From contig NC_133122.1 in NCBI RefSeq assembly GCF_033568475.1, positions 181,183,449 to 181,247,448 of the forward strand: 64,000 nucleotides of DNA, written 5' to 3'. The stretch is from Henckelia pumila (taxonomy: Eukaryota > Streptophyta > Magnoliopsida > Lamiales > Gesneriaceae). A program made the position numbers and the translations under genes. Shown piece by piece: positions 23,601 to 36,851 of the stretch (positions within the stretch are counted from its first letter, which is position 1; every line of letters begins with the position of its first letter). Below the pieces are notes generated by a model. It was not told the origin of the DNA. It did no database searches and saw only the letters and a list, made by a program, of their open reading frames with translations.

Positions 23601-26600
23601 ATATTATTTATTTAATGATTTGGTTTTGTTTATTTTAGGATGGTTTTCTTTAATTTAGGATTATAAGCTCTCTTTTCATTTGAATAAAAGGATTTGGAAT
23701 CATCCAAATCTATAGGATTCTCAGGGATTTGATTTCTAATTTAATCTTGTAAGCTCTATTATTTATTGGGTAAAATTTACATGAATAAAATTATCGGTAA
23801 AATTATTCACAAACTCATGTTAAGAGATTTAAAGTTCTCTCCCATCGAGCCTTAAAAACCAAGAGATCGATAGGTTCTCTCTAACGAGCCACAAATTCAC
23901 AATAGACAGCCCCTGGAGAGATCCATAGCGTGGGGCCATAACAAAAATTGACAGCTGCCAAGGTAAAATAGTCACTAGGAAAATTAAATAGCAATGATCC
24001 CATATTGAAAGTTTTTAGTTTTTTACTCAAAACTCAGAGGGTCTCGAACCATGATTCAAAAGTTTTTTCAGTTTTTTAATCAAAACTCAAAAGGAAAGCA
24101 AGGAACATTCAACCAAAATTTCTTTCTCCAAGTAAAAATTATTGAAATAACATAAACCTTGATGCAACTTAAAACACAATTGGCATCTATTACTCTAAAC
24201 ATTAGATTTTGAACACCATAATTTTCACAGAAAAGTAACTAATTTCAGATAGTTATATGAGAATGGAAGTAGCCAACGAAGGATAAAAGTATATATGATA
24301 TACCAATGAAGAACTGAATATTACTTCACTCCAAATTATACAAAGCCCCTTCTAAAACCCTCTCTCAAAAATACTCAATCAAGCTGAGCCTGAACTACGA
24401 ATCCCTCAATGCAATGTCATTCCACCTGGGACCAGAAATATCACAAGCACACAACATGAGCTAAGCATACTTCAGACCATCATCTCTTCTCTCTCTCTTT
24501 TGTAATGATATATAAACATAAGTAAAACCTCTAGTCACACTGTCCCTCGACAGGTTAACAGACTTCAGCAAAAAGGCAACGGTTCTAAGGTTTAAACTAA
24601 GAAGATGTGGCACAACTCACAAGTCCTAGAAAAGCAGAAGAAAGAAAATACAAAAAAGGGTGCAAACATAAAAAGAATACCGAGGCAAACTGTCAGCAAG
24701 CTAATCAAATCAAATAGGGAAATCACCAAAACAACACAAGTTCTCACCAAGTTGCAGATCATGATCATCAGCAGACGCATCTGACATGTCGGTATCACGA
24801 ACAACAGCAACAGAGGTAGAATCATCCATGGACATTTCCAGGGCTTGCTGTAACAGTGCGTTATCATCATCCTGCAAATAAATCACAATCACGAGTACAC
24901 CCAGTCAATTGCTCGTATCACTCACACATAAGTAAACCAATATTGAAAAGTTCATTGTTCAGCAGCTCAAACATCCAAACAGTTTTAGTGAAAAAAGGGA
25001 ATAAAAATGAACATTGTAAAATGAAGTTTGCGCTCAAGATGGCTGTAATTCACAAAATGAGACTGTGGGCAATTTCTTAAAAACGAAAAAAAAAATCTTT
25101 TCTGATGTTTGTTCCACAAACCGTAGCAACACTATCAACCCCCTAACAACAAGTACATAAAGAGAATTCTTTTACCTATGATCCCATTTGCTAAATTCTT
25201 TATTATTTTTAAAAAGGCAGACTAATTTAAGGTTTATTTCAGACAAGTCTAAACATTAACACTTCAAGAAGCACGCACATAGTCACCATGATCACAATTC
25301 ACACATACCAGACCAGATAAGAAACATTTGAAGAATAGAGCTTAATATAGTTACATTTCATAAATTTATTCATTTTTATACTAGAGAAAGTGCAGAGATT
25401 CCAACCATTAGATCACGTGTCTTGTTTTCAGGCACGGTGGTTCCCTCATTTACATTTTCAGTCATGGTTACATCTTGTGAATTGGACTGCTGTTCTCCTA
25501 CATCCTGTTTTGCAGCTTCTTCAGCAGCCTTCTTCGCAGCAGCTTCTTGCCTTGCCCTCTCTTCTTCCATTGAAACTCGAAGAGCGAGAGCAAGTTCCGG
25601 ATCCAGGTTTGGATCCACACCGAAGTCAAACCCAGATACTCCACCAGCGGCAGCGGCAGCTGCTGCAGCCGCAAAACCGCTGCCCCCTTCTCCATCACCG
25701 GTGAAGATAGGGGTACTGAATAGCAGAAATAATGTCAAAAATGAGAAAGCACATTAAATTTGAATTGACAGAGATAGCATCTCAAATCACCTGATCAGCA
25801 CATCAGAAAGAGCACTTGGACCGGGAGGGACATGAACAATATGACTGCTATCATTATTATTAACTGCTGAAAGTAATGCCTCAAGCTTCTCAGCCTTTTC
25901 GCCATCTTCTTCACCAAAATTTATAATATCAAGAGATACACTGTTCTTTTTCAATTTTCTTCCAATCAACTCTAGCACCTTCTTGTCATATTTAACAGGA
26001 CTAAAAACACAGGAATTAACAACATGAAAAAGTTGAAATGAAACAAAAGGGGAAAAGGGGGACCGGGGAGAGGAAGGAGGAAGACGAAAGGAGGACTTCG
26101 AATTCACGTAGTGGTGAGTTATACCTTCCCGCAAACACAATTATCCTTTGTTGTTGCTTCTTGTTTTGTCGATGCTTGAGAGCCAACTGCGCCACCTGGA
26201 TCCCAGCGGTCAAGTTCATCTCGCCACCGATGTCTAAGCCTAAAACAACAAAGAACGATGTCCATCCAATCCCAATAATGTGGAAAATGGCAATCACAAA
26301 AAAGATAGAACATAACTAAGCCTTGAGAATCCAACTATACCACTACTATGCTAATCTATTGGCCATAACCTCTAGTCCTCTACTCATTTTCACATCTATA
26401 GAACCTAGGTGACCAAATCTATTTCCTTTTTGGGGCAACTCTAGAACTCTCAGCTTCTAATAATCCAACCATTAGTCATGGAATGCAGAATAAATAAACT
26501 AAAATTTTGGGGCAACTCTAGAACACTCGGCTTATAATAATCCACACCACTAGCCATGGAATGCAAAACAAATTATTAAAAAAAACTAAAATAGAAATAT

Positions 26601-27154
26601 ACAATAAGATATTTAAAACAGTAAATACAAAAATGCAAGCTGACCGTGCATGCAAGCCAAGATTTTTCCCAGATCACTAGTTGGAGTGACCAATACTCGA
26701 ACACCTTTTCCTGCCATCGTTAATATTCCGACCGTGTTCTCCGGATTGGACTACAATACAATTAAACCACTTAATAAAACGCAACAAAATTACCTAATCA
26801 ATAGCGCCTAAAATTAAAAAGAAGTTGGGGCACAAGAAAATAGGATCCCTGGTCACGAGAAAATAAAAGGGGGTAGATATTTAATTTTAAACACAAATCA
26901 GTGAAAAAAAAATTAATAAAATACTTGAGTCTTAGCTCCACAAATTAGATTAACGGCATCGGCTTGAGCTTGAAATCGATTGGGAGAGTAATCACCGTTG
27001 CGCATCCACTCAGAATTGTCAATGCAGATCATTGTCGCCTATTTTTGAAAGGAAAAAACGGTAAAGCAAACAAATGGAAATACAATGAAACCCTAATCCT
27101 AAGGAAGGGGGAAAAAACAAGTATGAAAAGCTCGGAACAGACCTCGAGCACCAT
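20694..27154 (-). CDS. RPN10: 26S proteasome regulatory subunit RPN10, ubiquitin receptor
   Basis: RPN10 sits in the 19S particle and binds polyubiquitin chains of substrates. Exons (minus): 27154-27143, 27038-26925, 26750-26645, 26239-26125, 26000-25791, 25715-25406, 24871-24748, 21690-21587, 21459-21391, 20738-20694. They total 1209 nt and 402 residues, the usual length in plants, with GT-AG borders and phases that close. Residues 1-190 are the von Willebrand A domain ([41 protein letters not shown]). Three ubiquitin-interacting motifs follow: [15 protein letters not shown] (about 223-237), [15 protein letters not shown] (about 293-307) and [13 protein letters not shown] (about 328-340). 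The tail is Lys/Glu-rich and ends at TGA 20694-20696. The 3.06-kb intron between exons 7 and 8 holds a nested LTR element. No disabling change was seen. The TATA box is not obvious. Confidence 0.96.
22218..23943 (+). mobile_element. Small non-autonomous LTR retrotransposon in an RPN10 intron
   Basis: The 5' LTR 22218-22998 and 3' LTR 23529-23943 both start TGTCATGAG and end CCATAACA. The target duplication AAAAT is exact (22213-22217 and 23944-23948). A purine tract AAGGAGGGAGTAA precedes the 3' LTR. The 530-bp interior holds only a broken gag remnant with [12 protein letters not shown] and [10 protein letters not shown], a gypsy-type gag motif. There is no pol. The 5' LTR is longer only because a MITE lies inside it. 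The element is antisense to RPN10. Confidence 0.88.
22294..22619. mobile_element. MITE with ~100-bp inverted repeats nested in the 5' LTR
   Basis: The left arm starts AGGGAAAATGATTTTG and the right arm ends with the complementary CTATTTTCCCT. The arms share blocks such as CAATTAACTTTTCAAAG. The 3' LTR (about 23590-23610) shows the uninterrupted version of the site. The flanks TCATCATTA and TCACTATTT could be a diverged 9-bp duplication, which with the long arms suggests a Mutator-type MITE. Confidence 0.65.
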
Positions 27155-28145
27155 GGTTGTCACGAATTGGTATCGGATTGATCGAAGAAATGGAAAGAGG
27201 GGTTTTTCGTCCCTTGATATCTAGCTTCGTTTCCACGAAAGAGTTTGGGTTTCTTTTTTCTCGTCGGAGTTGGGGTATCTGTGATTGGGGTCAAAGTGGG
27301 CCAAATGTTAGGCTATGACCCAAAATTTGGCGTGGACCCAGAAATTCGGGCTACCCCGTAAGCCCAAAAGGCCTGTTATTATTATTTTTGAAAAAAAAAA
27401 TAGTCATTAAATTAGAGATAAATAGGAACAAATTGGGGTTTTTAATAAAAATATAACTAAATAAATTTTTTGTGTTTCTAAAATTTGAAACAAAATAATC
27501 TAGTTTTCGAGAGAATGACTGAACTGGGTGCCCCTAGAATAGAAAAAGGACCGATAATCGACTTGGCTATAGAGTATAGACAAGGATAAAAAAGTATTAC
27601 GTATAATTAGTTGGAATTGGACCTTTACAAATAAGGGTGAGCCAAGCAGCAACACTATAAATTAAATCATACCTATATAGAAAATTATTTAAGAAAGATT
27701 TAAAGGTGGATATTTATGAATACATATGAGGTATACTATTTTGTGTGGACTAAAATGTATTGATAAAATTCAACACTTAAGTTTATGCTTGAATAGAATA
27801 GAGTTAGAATGGAATGGAATAAAAACAAGAATGAAACGATAAGTTTATTTCATTAAAACAATTGATGCCGGAAAAATAAAACATGAATGAAATAGAATTA
27901 TTTTTAATTATCAAGTCATTTTTCACTAAAATTCAAAATAGTAGCTACTCAAAATATTTATTCTAGATTAAAAAAATATTTATTATAATTATTATTTAAG
28001 AACAATAAAAAAATTATAACTATTAATAGTCTATTAATCATTCTAAAATTATCTTTATATTAAAACTAATATAAATATCAATCTTAATTTAGTAATTATT
28101 ATTGTTAGTATTTTATTTATTAAAATAAGTATTTTTTAATAAATA

Positions 28146-28176
28146 CTAGCAATATTGGCACACGCGTTGCGTGTGT
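28146..28176 (-). mobile_element. Helitron-type 3' terminus
   Basis: Read on the minus strand: a hairpin (ACACGCAACGCGTGT core), a 7-nt gap, then CTAG (28149-28146) and T. This is the same layout as at 17843, 50492 and 53056. The other end was not found. Confidence 0.45.
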
Positions 28177-30297
28177 AAAGAAAAATGTGATAAACGTGTG
28201 TGTAATTGAATACGTCTTTCATATAATGTTCCAAAAATAAATTTAATGCTGCAAAATAAGATACCTAAAATACTTAAAACACTTATATACACATCATAAG
28301 CTTAAACTTATTTCACGATCACATGGATGGATTTTTGTTGTGTGAACCTAGCTATAGTCCTTATAGAAACGGAATCGTTGTTGCTACATAAATTCAATGC
28401 TATGATATTATAATTTCTAGTAAAATAATAGATGAAAACATTAACATACTCATGCACCAATATTAAATTTGCAAGAGAAAAGGTTCGTGAAAAGTAATTC
28501 TCACTAATTCAAAAAGAAACTTTGAGAACATAAACTATGCTACCAATAAGAAGAAAATATTAAATCAGGTAGTCATCAGTCTTAGCCAAAAACTTGAAAC
28601 GAAAATACTACAAAAGAGAAGCACACAAAAAGTATTAAAATTTATAGATGACGTTAAATCATGGTGAAACTAAAAGTAATAACAATTTTATTTTAAACTA
28701 AATAATATTTATAGTATCTAGAAATTCTAAAAAAACATACGAATAAAACTTTTATTTATAAGTTAGCTTCAACTTTGTGTAATCATTACAAATTTCAATT
28801 TAAACTACAAATATTTCGAACTAACATGATATATTAATATACTCATCATTCCAGATTTCAATTTAAAATACAATAAAGTTCAAATTGAAAATAAAAAATA
28901 CATAAATATTGGACTTATTATAAAAATTAAGCCAATGAAAAATGTTTGACAAACAAATTCAATCTATAAAAACAAAAACATATATAAATACAAAACCAAC
29001 TCGTCAAATAAAAAAAAGGACCAAAAGATCACTGTCCTAAATGTCACAATCAAAAGAGTATCAATTAACCTCGGCAACAAAATTGTGAGCAACCCACAAA
29101 ATCATTCGCTTCTTAAGAACAATCTACAATAATAGCCTAAAACTAAAGAAAGTTATTAATTCTCATACATGCTTTAAGCCAAGAAGAGTTTGAATAAATA
29201 AAGAAAAAAATTGAGAATATAATTCGATTTAAACATAGTTGCATGTCATATCTACGTACATTTGAATACACTACAATCATTATTTCCCTAAAAATTACAC
29301 AAACAAATTACACATTATATATATTAACAAAAAAGGTAAAATTTCACTCTCTCTACATTTCACATAAAAACATAATTTTATAAATCATACAAAGTATTGC
29401 ATCATAGAAAGTAATTTGAAATTATTTGAAGGTAAATTTGTCTAATTATCTCTCCGTGCATCACATAAATTTTCAATTTGCGTATATAAAAAAAGCTTTA
29501 ATAATAAAGTTACTAAATTTTTTAAAGAATTTTATTATTATTAAAATTAAAACGTGGGCTCATTATTAATTTATGTCTCGTTGCAATACACATAAAAATG
29601 TTTCTTTTTCTTCTTAACACACATGCTTCTGCCAAGAAATCAAATCATCCGGATTTATGAAAACATCTGTATGCTGATAGAGAAGAGGAAGATTATCAAA
29701 ATTTATACCCAATTTTTCTTATGAGTCGTCAGTTATCACTTAATTGCTACTTACATTATTTCAATCTCCAATACTTTGGTGGAAATGAAAGTGAGAAAAA
29801 TTTATTTATTTAAAATATGTATAAGCCGATAGAGAAGAGGAAGAGCATAAAATTTTATACCGAGCTTTCGTATATGAGGCGTCGAGTCGAGTGTCGTTGG
29901 TTGTATAGGGCATTTAACAACTTGCTGCTTGATCTTCAATCTTCATTGTCTCTTTGATCCAATATTTTCTTCTATATTTATTTCTAAATCGATCAATTTA
30001 AAAACAATCACTATAAACAATAGTTTTTCATTGTTCTAAACCCATCTAAATTACAGTAAGAAGAAGATGGACTGAGAAGTTATATGTAACTTGCAAGTGC
30101 AATTGAACATAAATCTGTAGCCGATAAAATTTAGAGCGGTTGATAGAGGCAACAATAAGCACCACAATTAAAGAAGAAATGGTTTTATCAAAATGGTAGG
30201 TGAAAATCATGTGGTTGGTTTTGTTTTTCATTTTATATGCACCCACGATCAATTATGCACCCACGATCAACACGAAATAATTTAATTAAATTTTAGA

Positions 30298-30594
30298 ATT
30301 TTTTTATCTCAATTAAAAATATGTGAAACTTTCTCAATTAAGTTTATTAATAAAAAACCATATATGTGTGAGTGAATATATATTCAATTTTTTTTTTTCT
30401 GAGGAAGGATATATATCCAATTTTGGGTAGCCACAATTACAACTGGATTTTTTTATCTCAATTAAAAATATGTGAAACTTTCTCAATTAAGTTTATTAAT
30501 AAAAAACCATATATGTGTGAGTGAATATACATTCAATTTTTTTTTTTCTGAGGAAGGATATATATCCAATTTTGTGTAGCCACAATTACAACTT
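30298..30594. repeat. Tandem duplication, 149-bp unit
   Basis: Two adjacent, almost identical units (30298-30446 and 30447-30594) share TTTTTATCTCAATTAAAAAT, a T-run and CCACAATTACAACT. The few differences (for example GGGTAG versus GTGTAG) suggest a recent event. It lies about 260 bp upstream of the sulfurtransferase ATG. Confidence 0.9.
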
Positions 30595-30855
30595 GTACGG
30601 TTGTACCTTTTTTATTATAGGGGCTAAAGTATAAAATTTATTATCAAACTTTATTTAAATTATTTATTTATATATCTAGTCTAGCTAAAAAGTGGCACTC
30701 ACAGTCTCACACACCCACAAGATTTTTTGGCTGCTGGTTTTCTCAGCCGCGAATCAATCAAACAGCCAATTGATTCAATTCAAGAATCTTGTTATATATA
30801 TGATATGTTTACTTTAAATTTCACCAAAACTAAACTCATTTAATCGAAAATTTTT

Positions 30856-32073
30856 ATGGGCAGATTTAGGGTATTTTCAATCTACGGATTTCTTCTCCTC
30901 TTGCTTCATTATTGCAGTTCAGAATTAGAGATTGTAACGGTTGATGTTCATGTCGCTCGAAATTTTCTTGTCTCGGGCCACCACTTTCTTGATGTTAGGT
31001 AAAAATCACACAACCATTTCTTTTTTCTTATATTCAAAAACGTTTAAATTTCATGTATTATCATGTTATATTTGGAAATCATTTTTAGGACGGAAGAAGA
31101 ATTCAGGAACGGTCATGTGAAGAATGCCTTGAATATTCCATACATGCATAATACTGTGAATGGTATATATTATTTTAGAAGTAATGCTACAGGAATAACG
31201 AAACTTGCATAATAATTTTATATATCATACAAAATTCAATACAAAAATTTAATTTATCAAATATTATGATACGATAAATGCAAATACATTTATCATTATC
31301 CTTACTTCATATTTAACTGTTTTTCAAAAGGAAAATTTTTTTTGTCTCATTTATTAATGATGATGCAGGTTGGGTGAAGAATTCCAAATTTATAGAACAA
31401 GTTTGGTCCTCTTATGACAAAGAAGATCAAATTATCGTGGTAAGTGTGGAGCTAAATTTTGGGAGGGGAGGTATTTTTTCTCTTCTCAAAATAAATTATC
31501 ATCGGAAATTTTAGAATTACTATATATATATATATATTTAAAAATTTACTCATTAATTATAGTATCAAAATTCTAAAACTTTATTATAAAATTTCAAAAG
31601 TGTACATTATTATTATTTTATTACATAAAAATATACGAATCTGGTCGTTCATCTGGATCATGTATTATTATTTTTATTATGGGTATTGTATTATCAGGGT
31701 TGCAAAAGTGGCGTCAGGTCTAAAAATGCAGCAATTGAACTGCTTCATGCCGTGAGTTGATTTTTCAATTCTCTTTACTTATTTCTCCCTACCCTATCAT
31801 ATCATCTCAAGTACTATTGTCTGGTATGTAACATAAAACGATGTATTAATTGATATAAATATGTAATATGAGCTATAAAAAATATAAATTAAACATAAAA
31901 TAACTTTGTAGTGTAAATAGTTATATAAAATTTGATGTATATATTAAATGTGAGTCACATAATCGGCTATTATTTTTCAGGAGTTCAAGCATGTGCATAA
32001 TATGGGTGGGGGATACACGGCTTGGATTGAGAATGGATTTGCTGTTCAAAAGCCACATCATCAGGAACTTTGA
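30856..32073 (+). CDS. Rhodanese-like sulfurtransferase (STR16/17/18 type)
   Basis: Single-domain rhodaneses transfer sulfane sulfur through a catalytic Cys; the physiological substrate of the plant members is unsettled. Exons: 30856-30998, 31089-31162, 31369-31439, 31698-31751, 31981-32073. They total 435 nt and 144 residues, and all introns are GT-AG with consistent phase. An N-terminal hydrophobic stretch (FSIYGFLLLLLHYCSS, residues 7-22) looks like a signal peptide or anchor, as in STR17, which suggests secretion or membrane location rather than cytosol (inference). The domain shows VDVHVARN, HHFLDVRTEEEF (CH2A box), the active loop CKSGVRS with its Cys, and HVHNMGGGYTAWIENGF. The active site is intact. 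The gene ends QEL-TGA. Confidence 0.9.
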
Positions 32074-32111
32074 TGTCGGGATAATTTAAAAAAAATAATG
32101 TAAACTCAAGG

Positions 32112-32158
32112 TGTATCTGTATCTGTATCTGTATATGTATATGTATATGTATATGTAT
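32112..32158. repeat. TGTATC/TGTATA hexanucleotide repeat
   Basis: Three TGTATC units are followed by four TATATG-like units, in the 3' flank of the sulfurtransferase gene. Confidence 0.9.
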
Positions 32159-32497
32159 TTTCTTTTATTTGTCAATATTGGCCCTATTTAATTGCTAATT
32201 GCTACCCCATCCCTAGTAATGTTATAATTATCATTTCATTATATAACAATCTTGACAATTACAATATGGACTTTATTGTATACTAATGTGGCCCTTTTTT
32301 TTATTTACACAATGACACTAAAGAAAGAGAAAATTCTCAAATAAATGGAGCAAAATGGATAGTAATTACTAATTAGTTCTTGTTGCCGTAAATCTTGATT
32401 TCTAAGAAAATTTTGGACATATAAAACCGTATCATCCCCTTACCCAAACGGCCAAACTCCACTTATAAGTTATAGCCTTGGATCGTGTGGGCATCTA

Positions 32498-33100
32498 GAT
32501 GTGTCAATTTTTTGGGTTAGTCGGATGGGTTGAAGTCGGGTTGACGAAAATAATTTTTAAAAATTTCTTAACCCGAACCCGAACTCGAACCAATCCGAAA
32601 TGGTTAAACCAAACCCGAACCCGATCCACCCGATTTTTTTTATTTTTTAACAAAATAATTAAATAAAAATTCAAAACACACAATAATAATAGTAATATTT
32701 AATTTAATCACATAATAACAAAATCAAAGCTTATATATAATTTAAATTTGAAAGTCTAGTTGTAGAAAATTTAAAGTATTCCTATTAAAAAAAATAAAAA
32801 ATTATTTTTAAAAAATAAAAATTGCACAAAATAAACATTAAATGATGAAAATCTATTATATCAATATACAATAAATTTTTTTCAAACAAACAACGTATGA
32901 AAATATCGCAAATCTTTCTTAATTTAATATAAAATAATAATAATAATAATAAGTTTCGGGTCATCGGTTGACCCGAACCGAATCCAAACCCGATTAATTT
33001 TTTCGGGTTAGCTTTCGGGTCAACCCGAACCCAAAAACTCCCAACCATAACCTGATATTTTTCTGATCTACTCGTATCCGGTTGGATTGAGTTTTGACAC
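32498..33100. repeat. Foldback-like element rich in CCCGAACC/GGGTTCGGG
   Basis: The left side (TGTCAATTTTTTGGGTTAG, GGGTTGAAGTCGGGTTGAC) and right side (CGGGTCAACCCGAACCC, GGATTGAGTTTTGACA) are inverted relative to each other around an AT-rich core. This is probably a hAT-like MITE family. No clean target duplication was seen. Confidence 0.5.
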
Positions 33101-33198
33101 TGGCATCACTTGAATTCATGTGAAGTCTACTCTAATTAAGGGTTATGATAACTTATTTTTTTGAGTAATGGGAGGAGATTTTTTTCATAATTAAATCT

Positions 33199-33409
33199 TG
33201 TTATAAATATATTATTATTATAGATGATTATATATATATTAAAGATATGTGATCAAGATAAATATGTCAAGATAATATTTGTGAAGATTTGTATCTTGTA
33301 ATTTTTTCATATAAATAGGGGTGATTGAGTTCAATGAAAATTGCATCTGAGTATTGACTAATATGAATTCTCTCTATTCATCTCTCTTATTTTTTTATGA
33401 TTTATAACA
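33199..33409 (+). repeat. 5' LTR of the non-autonomous element
   Basis: 211 bp. Its promoter-like CATATAAATAGG at about 33309-33320 fits an LTR TATA box. The last bases and the primer-binding site overlap the conserved AACACGTTATCAGC. Confidence 0.85.
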
Positions 33410-35006
33410 CGTTATCAGCACGATATTATAACCAACTAAGAATGAAAATAATTCTCGTTTTATTGATGCTATTGGAATAGGACAACGCGTTGTCAATACT
33501 CAAATTTATGAGAGATATTCAACGGTGCTCTAAAAGTAGCACAAAGAGATATTCATTGGTGCTTTAGAAGTAGCACAATGAAAACAATTGATATATTGGT
33601 GCCCATGAAATATCATGAATATGTTGATGGCTATAAAGTACTACAACATGATTTTATATTGAGAATTTGAAGAAATTCATGATCGTGATATAATATATTG
33701 AGAATTTTGAGAGATTCATGATTACAATTTTGATATTTGGAAAGATATTCATGAATTCATGATATAATATATTGAATATTGAGATATTCAAGATTAAGAT
33801 CTGACATAAGATCAAATATATTGAGAATCTAAACAGATTCCTAGTTATAATATAATATATTAAGAATCTGAATAGATTCATGATAAAGATGAGATATATG
33901 ATTCGTATATTGAGAAAGTGAAGAAATCATGATTGATATCTGATATGTTATCAAATATCTATAAATATCATTGAAGAAATTGTTCTCATGTCATAATATA
34001 TCAATATTGAAATATTGATAAAAAGATACAATATTTGATAATATTCTTGAAGAATATTAATATAAAATCCAAAATTTGGAAATATTCTCGAAGAATATAA
34101 TGTAATGCCCTTTTGGTTGTTGAGATCTTATTAATTGAGAAATTTAGTACAATTTCTCAAAGAATATCGATATATGATCTAAAATTTTCAATATCTATAA
34201 GAAAATATTATTAAAAATATATGTGAGATATATATCAAAAGATATTGAGTTGATATCGATTCAAATTATATATTTGTTCTTAATGCTCTAGAAGAAGCAT
34301 GATATATTATTTGTCATTATTTTTATGAATAGCGACTTGATGTTCAATGATGAACTGCATAGGCTATTGATTGACAATTATGAATGTGCGGTAGTAAGAT
34401 CGCAACACTATCAATCGAAAAACAAAAATAAATGTTAAACCCAATGTTTTGGACCATCATCTATATTGGGAAATGACGATGATGGGTTGATGGTAGCCTA
34501 TGCATGATGATGTCAATGGGTTGATTTATGACTAACTTCAAGTCATTTTATTTATTTATTGAACTAATTTATTTTTGGTAAATTAATTTTGTATTTGTTT
34601 AAACTAAATTGTGGAAAACTCTAGCATGTGTTGTGTTTTGATTCACATAAATTATTTTGATGATATAACATAAGAAATACAAATTTTGTGAATCTATTCT
34701 ATTAGTCAATATATTGCATGAGATATTGATTATGCAATTTGGTGATAAATTTTCTGATTTGAGAATTTTTATATTTTAAGGATATATTGGGTTGTTAAAT
34801 CTTTAATTTATTTAATAAAATTTGATTATGGATTTTAAATTCATCAATTTTGATTGTGGATATAAATTTTGAATTTTTTCAATCGTTTGATTAATCTATC
34901 ATTTTTTAAATAAATGATAGATTATTTTTATCACATGTTATTATCTTACATGTAGGAACATGAATTTAATGTAAAAGGACATTCGTGATAGATTGAATGT
35001 CGTTAT

Positions 35007-36851
35007 TGTTGGAGAACGGCGATCAGATCAATCAGAATTGATATCCGGTGCAGCGGAAATTTAAAAATTTTATATGGAACGATTCCATAATGGGTATCAA
35101 AACTTTACGATTAAATTGTGTGTGTAAAAATTAAATAACAATTATAAATTTTTACTTCCAATCTCGAATCGAGATTATGGACACCAACAGATTACTCTGC
35201 TCTTGTTGTATATCCCTGGAACTGATGGACGAACTGTTCTTCAATCAGGTCCACGAACAGAGATTTAATCCCTCTGATAGATTGCACTAGAAAATCTATC
35301 AGAAGTTTCTACGAAGAGAATTAACGAATTTGATCCGTTAAACCAGACTGCAATTCAAAATTCACAGGCTGGATTTTCCCGACAGAGAGAGGGAGGGGGC
35401 GGCCACTTTAGAGAAAACGCAGCTAGGGTTTTCGAAAATATTTTGTGACCTCTGTTATCTAATTTCTGTACTGCAATAACTTATTTATAATGTGGGCTGC
35501 TAACAGCTTAGGGCCCATTAGTCATAAGTTCAAGCCTGACAAGCAAAGCCCGCATGTTCAGAAATTAATATAAAATTCATCGTGACTCAGATTGATAAAC
35601 CAATTTCACCAATGTGCACAGAAACCATTTCTGCATCTTTAAAGTCAAGATAAATTTTTCTGAATCCGAATTCAGTGATTTCCAAAAATGCCCATCCCTA
35701 TGTCATTTTAGGAAATCTTACTCCTCTACTCTTAAATAAGAAGTCCAACTTCTTTGTTCATTAAATTTAACTCTTTAAATTTAACTATCTCAACGGGGAT
35801 TAAAAATCCATTACTCTGTGTGACCCTCAATGGTTCAGGGATACAGCTAGCCGTGGGCTCACAACTCCTTGTGACTCGGAACAACAATTTCCGACTTGCC
35901 CATCGAATCATGGTAAGAGCGCCTAGCAACATCGCCCCATGATTCCCTAGGTATCACTGATAGTGCCTGCAAGAACCAATAGATTTTGGTTAGCGTACAG
36001 TACGGTCCCTTCATCCATATATCCCGATCGAATCAACAACTATTGGTAAATCGAGAGTCGTTCGAGATTCGATAACTATGCAATGCATCTTGAAGATCAA
36101 ATAGTGACATCGCATGTGCTACTAAGAAACCATTTCTTAAAACACATCATGTACTCTGGCCAGAGATTCGTCACACTAATATCTCCTCAGATTGCATAGA
36201 ATATCCACACTCGCAAGTATGTGGTGAATCCTTGACAACAAATCATCGACTCATATATGTGTCGTAACTATACCCAATCCCGACACCTGATGACCCCAAT
36301 AGAGTCGGTAAACGAGTCAAAGCACAGTACTAGCATATAGAGTCTCAATGATGTTTCAAGTAGTAAGGACTAATGGTGTACAACCAAAACCGCGAACTTT
36401 ATCCACTCGATAAGTGATAACCACTTGGAAAGTCCGGATAGGGTAGTTCGATCATTCATCGTATGAATATCCATTTGCATGCTTTGAACATCTCTATGTT
36501 CCATACCAATGAAACGTGGTACTCGGCATCGCAAATGCTAGTCTCAATCTCGAGCGATCTTTATCCTGATTAACGGACGGCTCAATCGACTAGGAACTGT
36601 TTAGAATATACAGTGACTATAAGATGTGTTTCATGATAGCCATCCCCATGTACTACCACATCTTACATACACTATAGTATATTCAAGGTCTTTATAAAAA
36701 AAACAATAGTATATCACAATATAACAATATGAAGAAAGATAAAGTCATTGTCTTTATAAAAGTGTAAATTATATTAAACAAAAGATTGTTTATACAAAGA
36801 GTCATCAAAGCCCTTAGCCATAAGTTGGCTCACTGGGCACCCACTCTTTCA
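35007..36851 (-). mobile_element. 1.85-kb solo LTR inserted in the non-autonomous element
   Basis: It starts TGTTGGAGAACGG and ends CTCTTTCA (TG...CA). The 5-bp target duplication GTTAT is exact at 35002-35006 and 36852-36856. Only one LTR is present and there is no internal region. On the minus strand a TATA-like ATTATAAATAAG lies near 35480-35495, followed by about 480 bp that would be R/U5, so the LTR is read leftwards. It contains no gene; the short frames at 35732-35942 are accidental. Confidence 0.85.

Larger units (their letters stand above)
27155..30855. other. Intergenic between RPN10 and the sulfurtransferase gene
   Basis: The first ~150 bases are the shared or RPN10-side promoter area. 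The rest is AT-rich without a recognisable gene. A Helitron-type 3' end lies on the minus strand at 28146-28176, and a tandem duplication at 30298-30594. Confidence 0.5.

Noticed and set aside
32498-33100. hAT-type MITE with an 8-bp target duplication
   Set aside because: The inverted TGTCAA ends are suggestive, but flanking 8-mers do not match well enough, so it is reported only as a repeat.
35732-35942. Opposed 60-codon frames
   Set aside because: They lie inside the solo LTR and have no domain.
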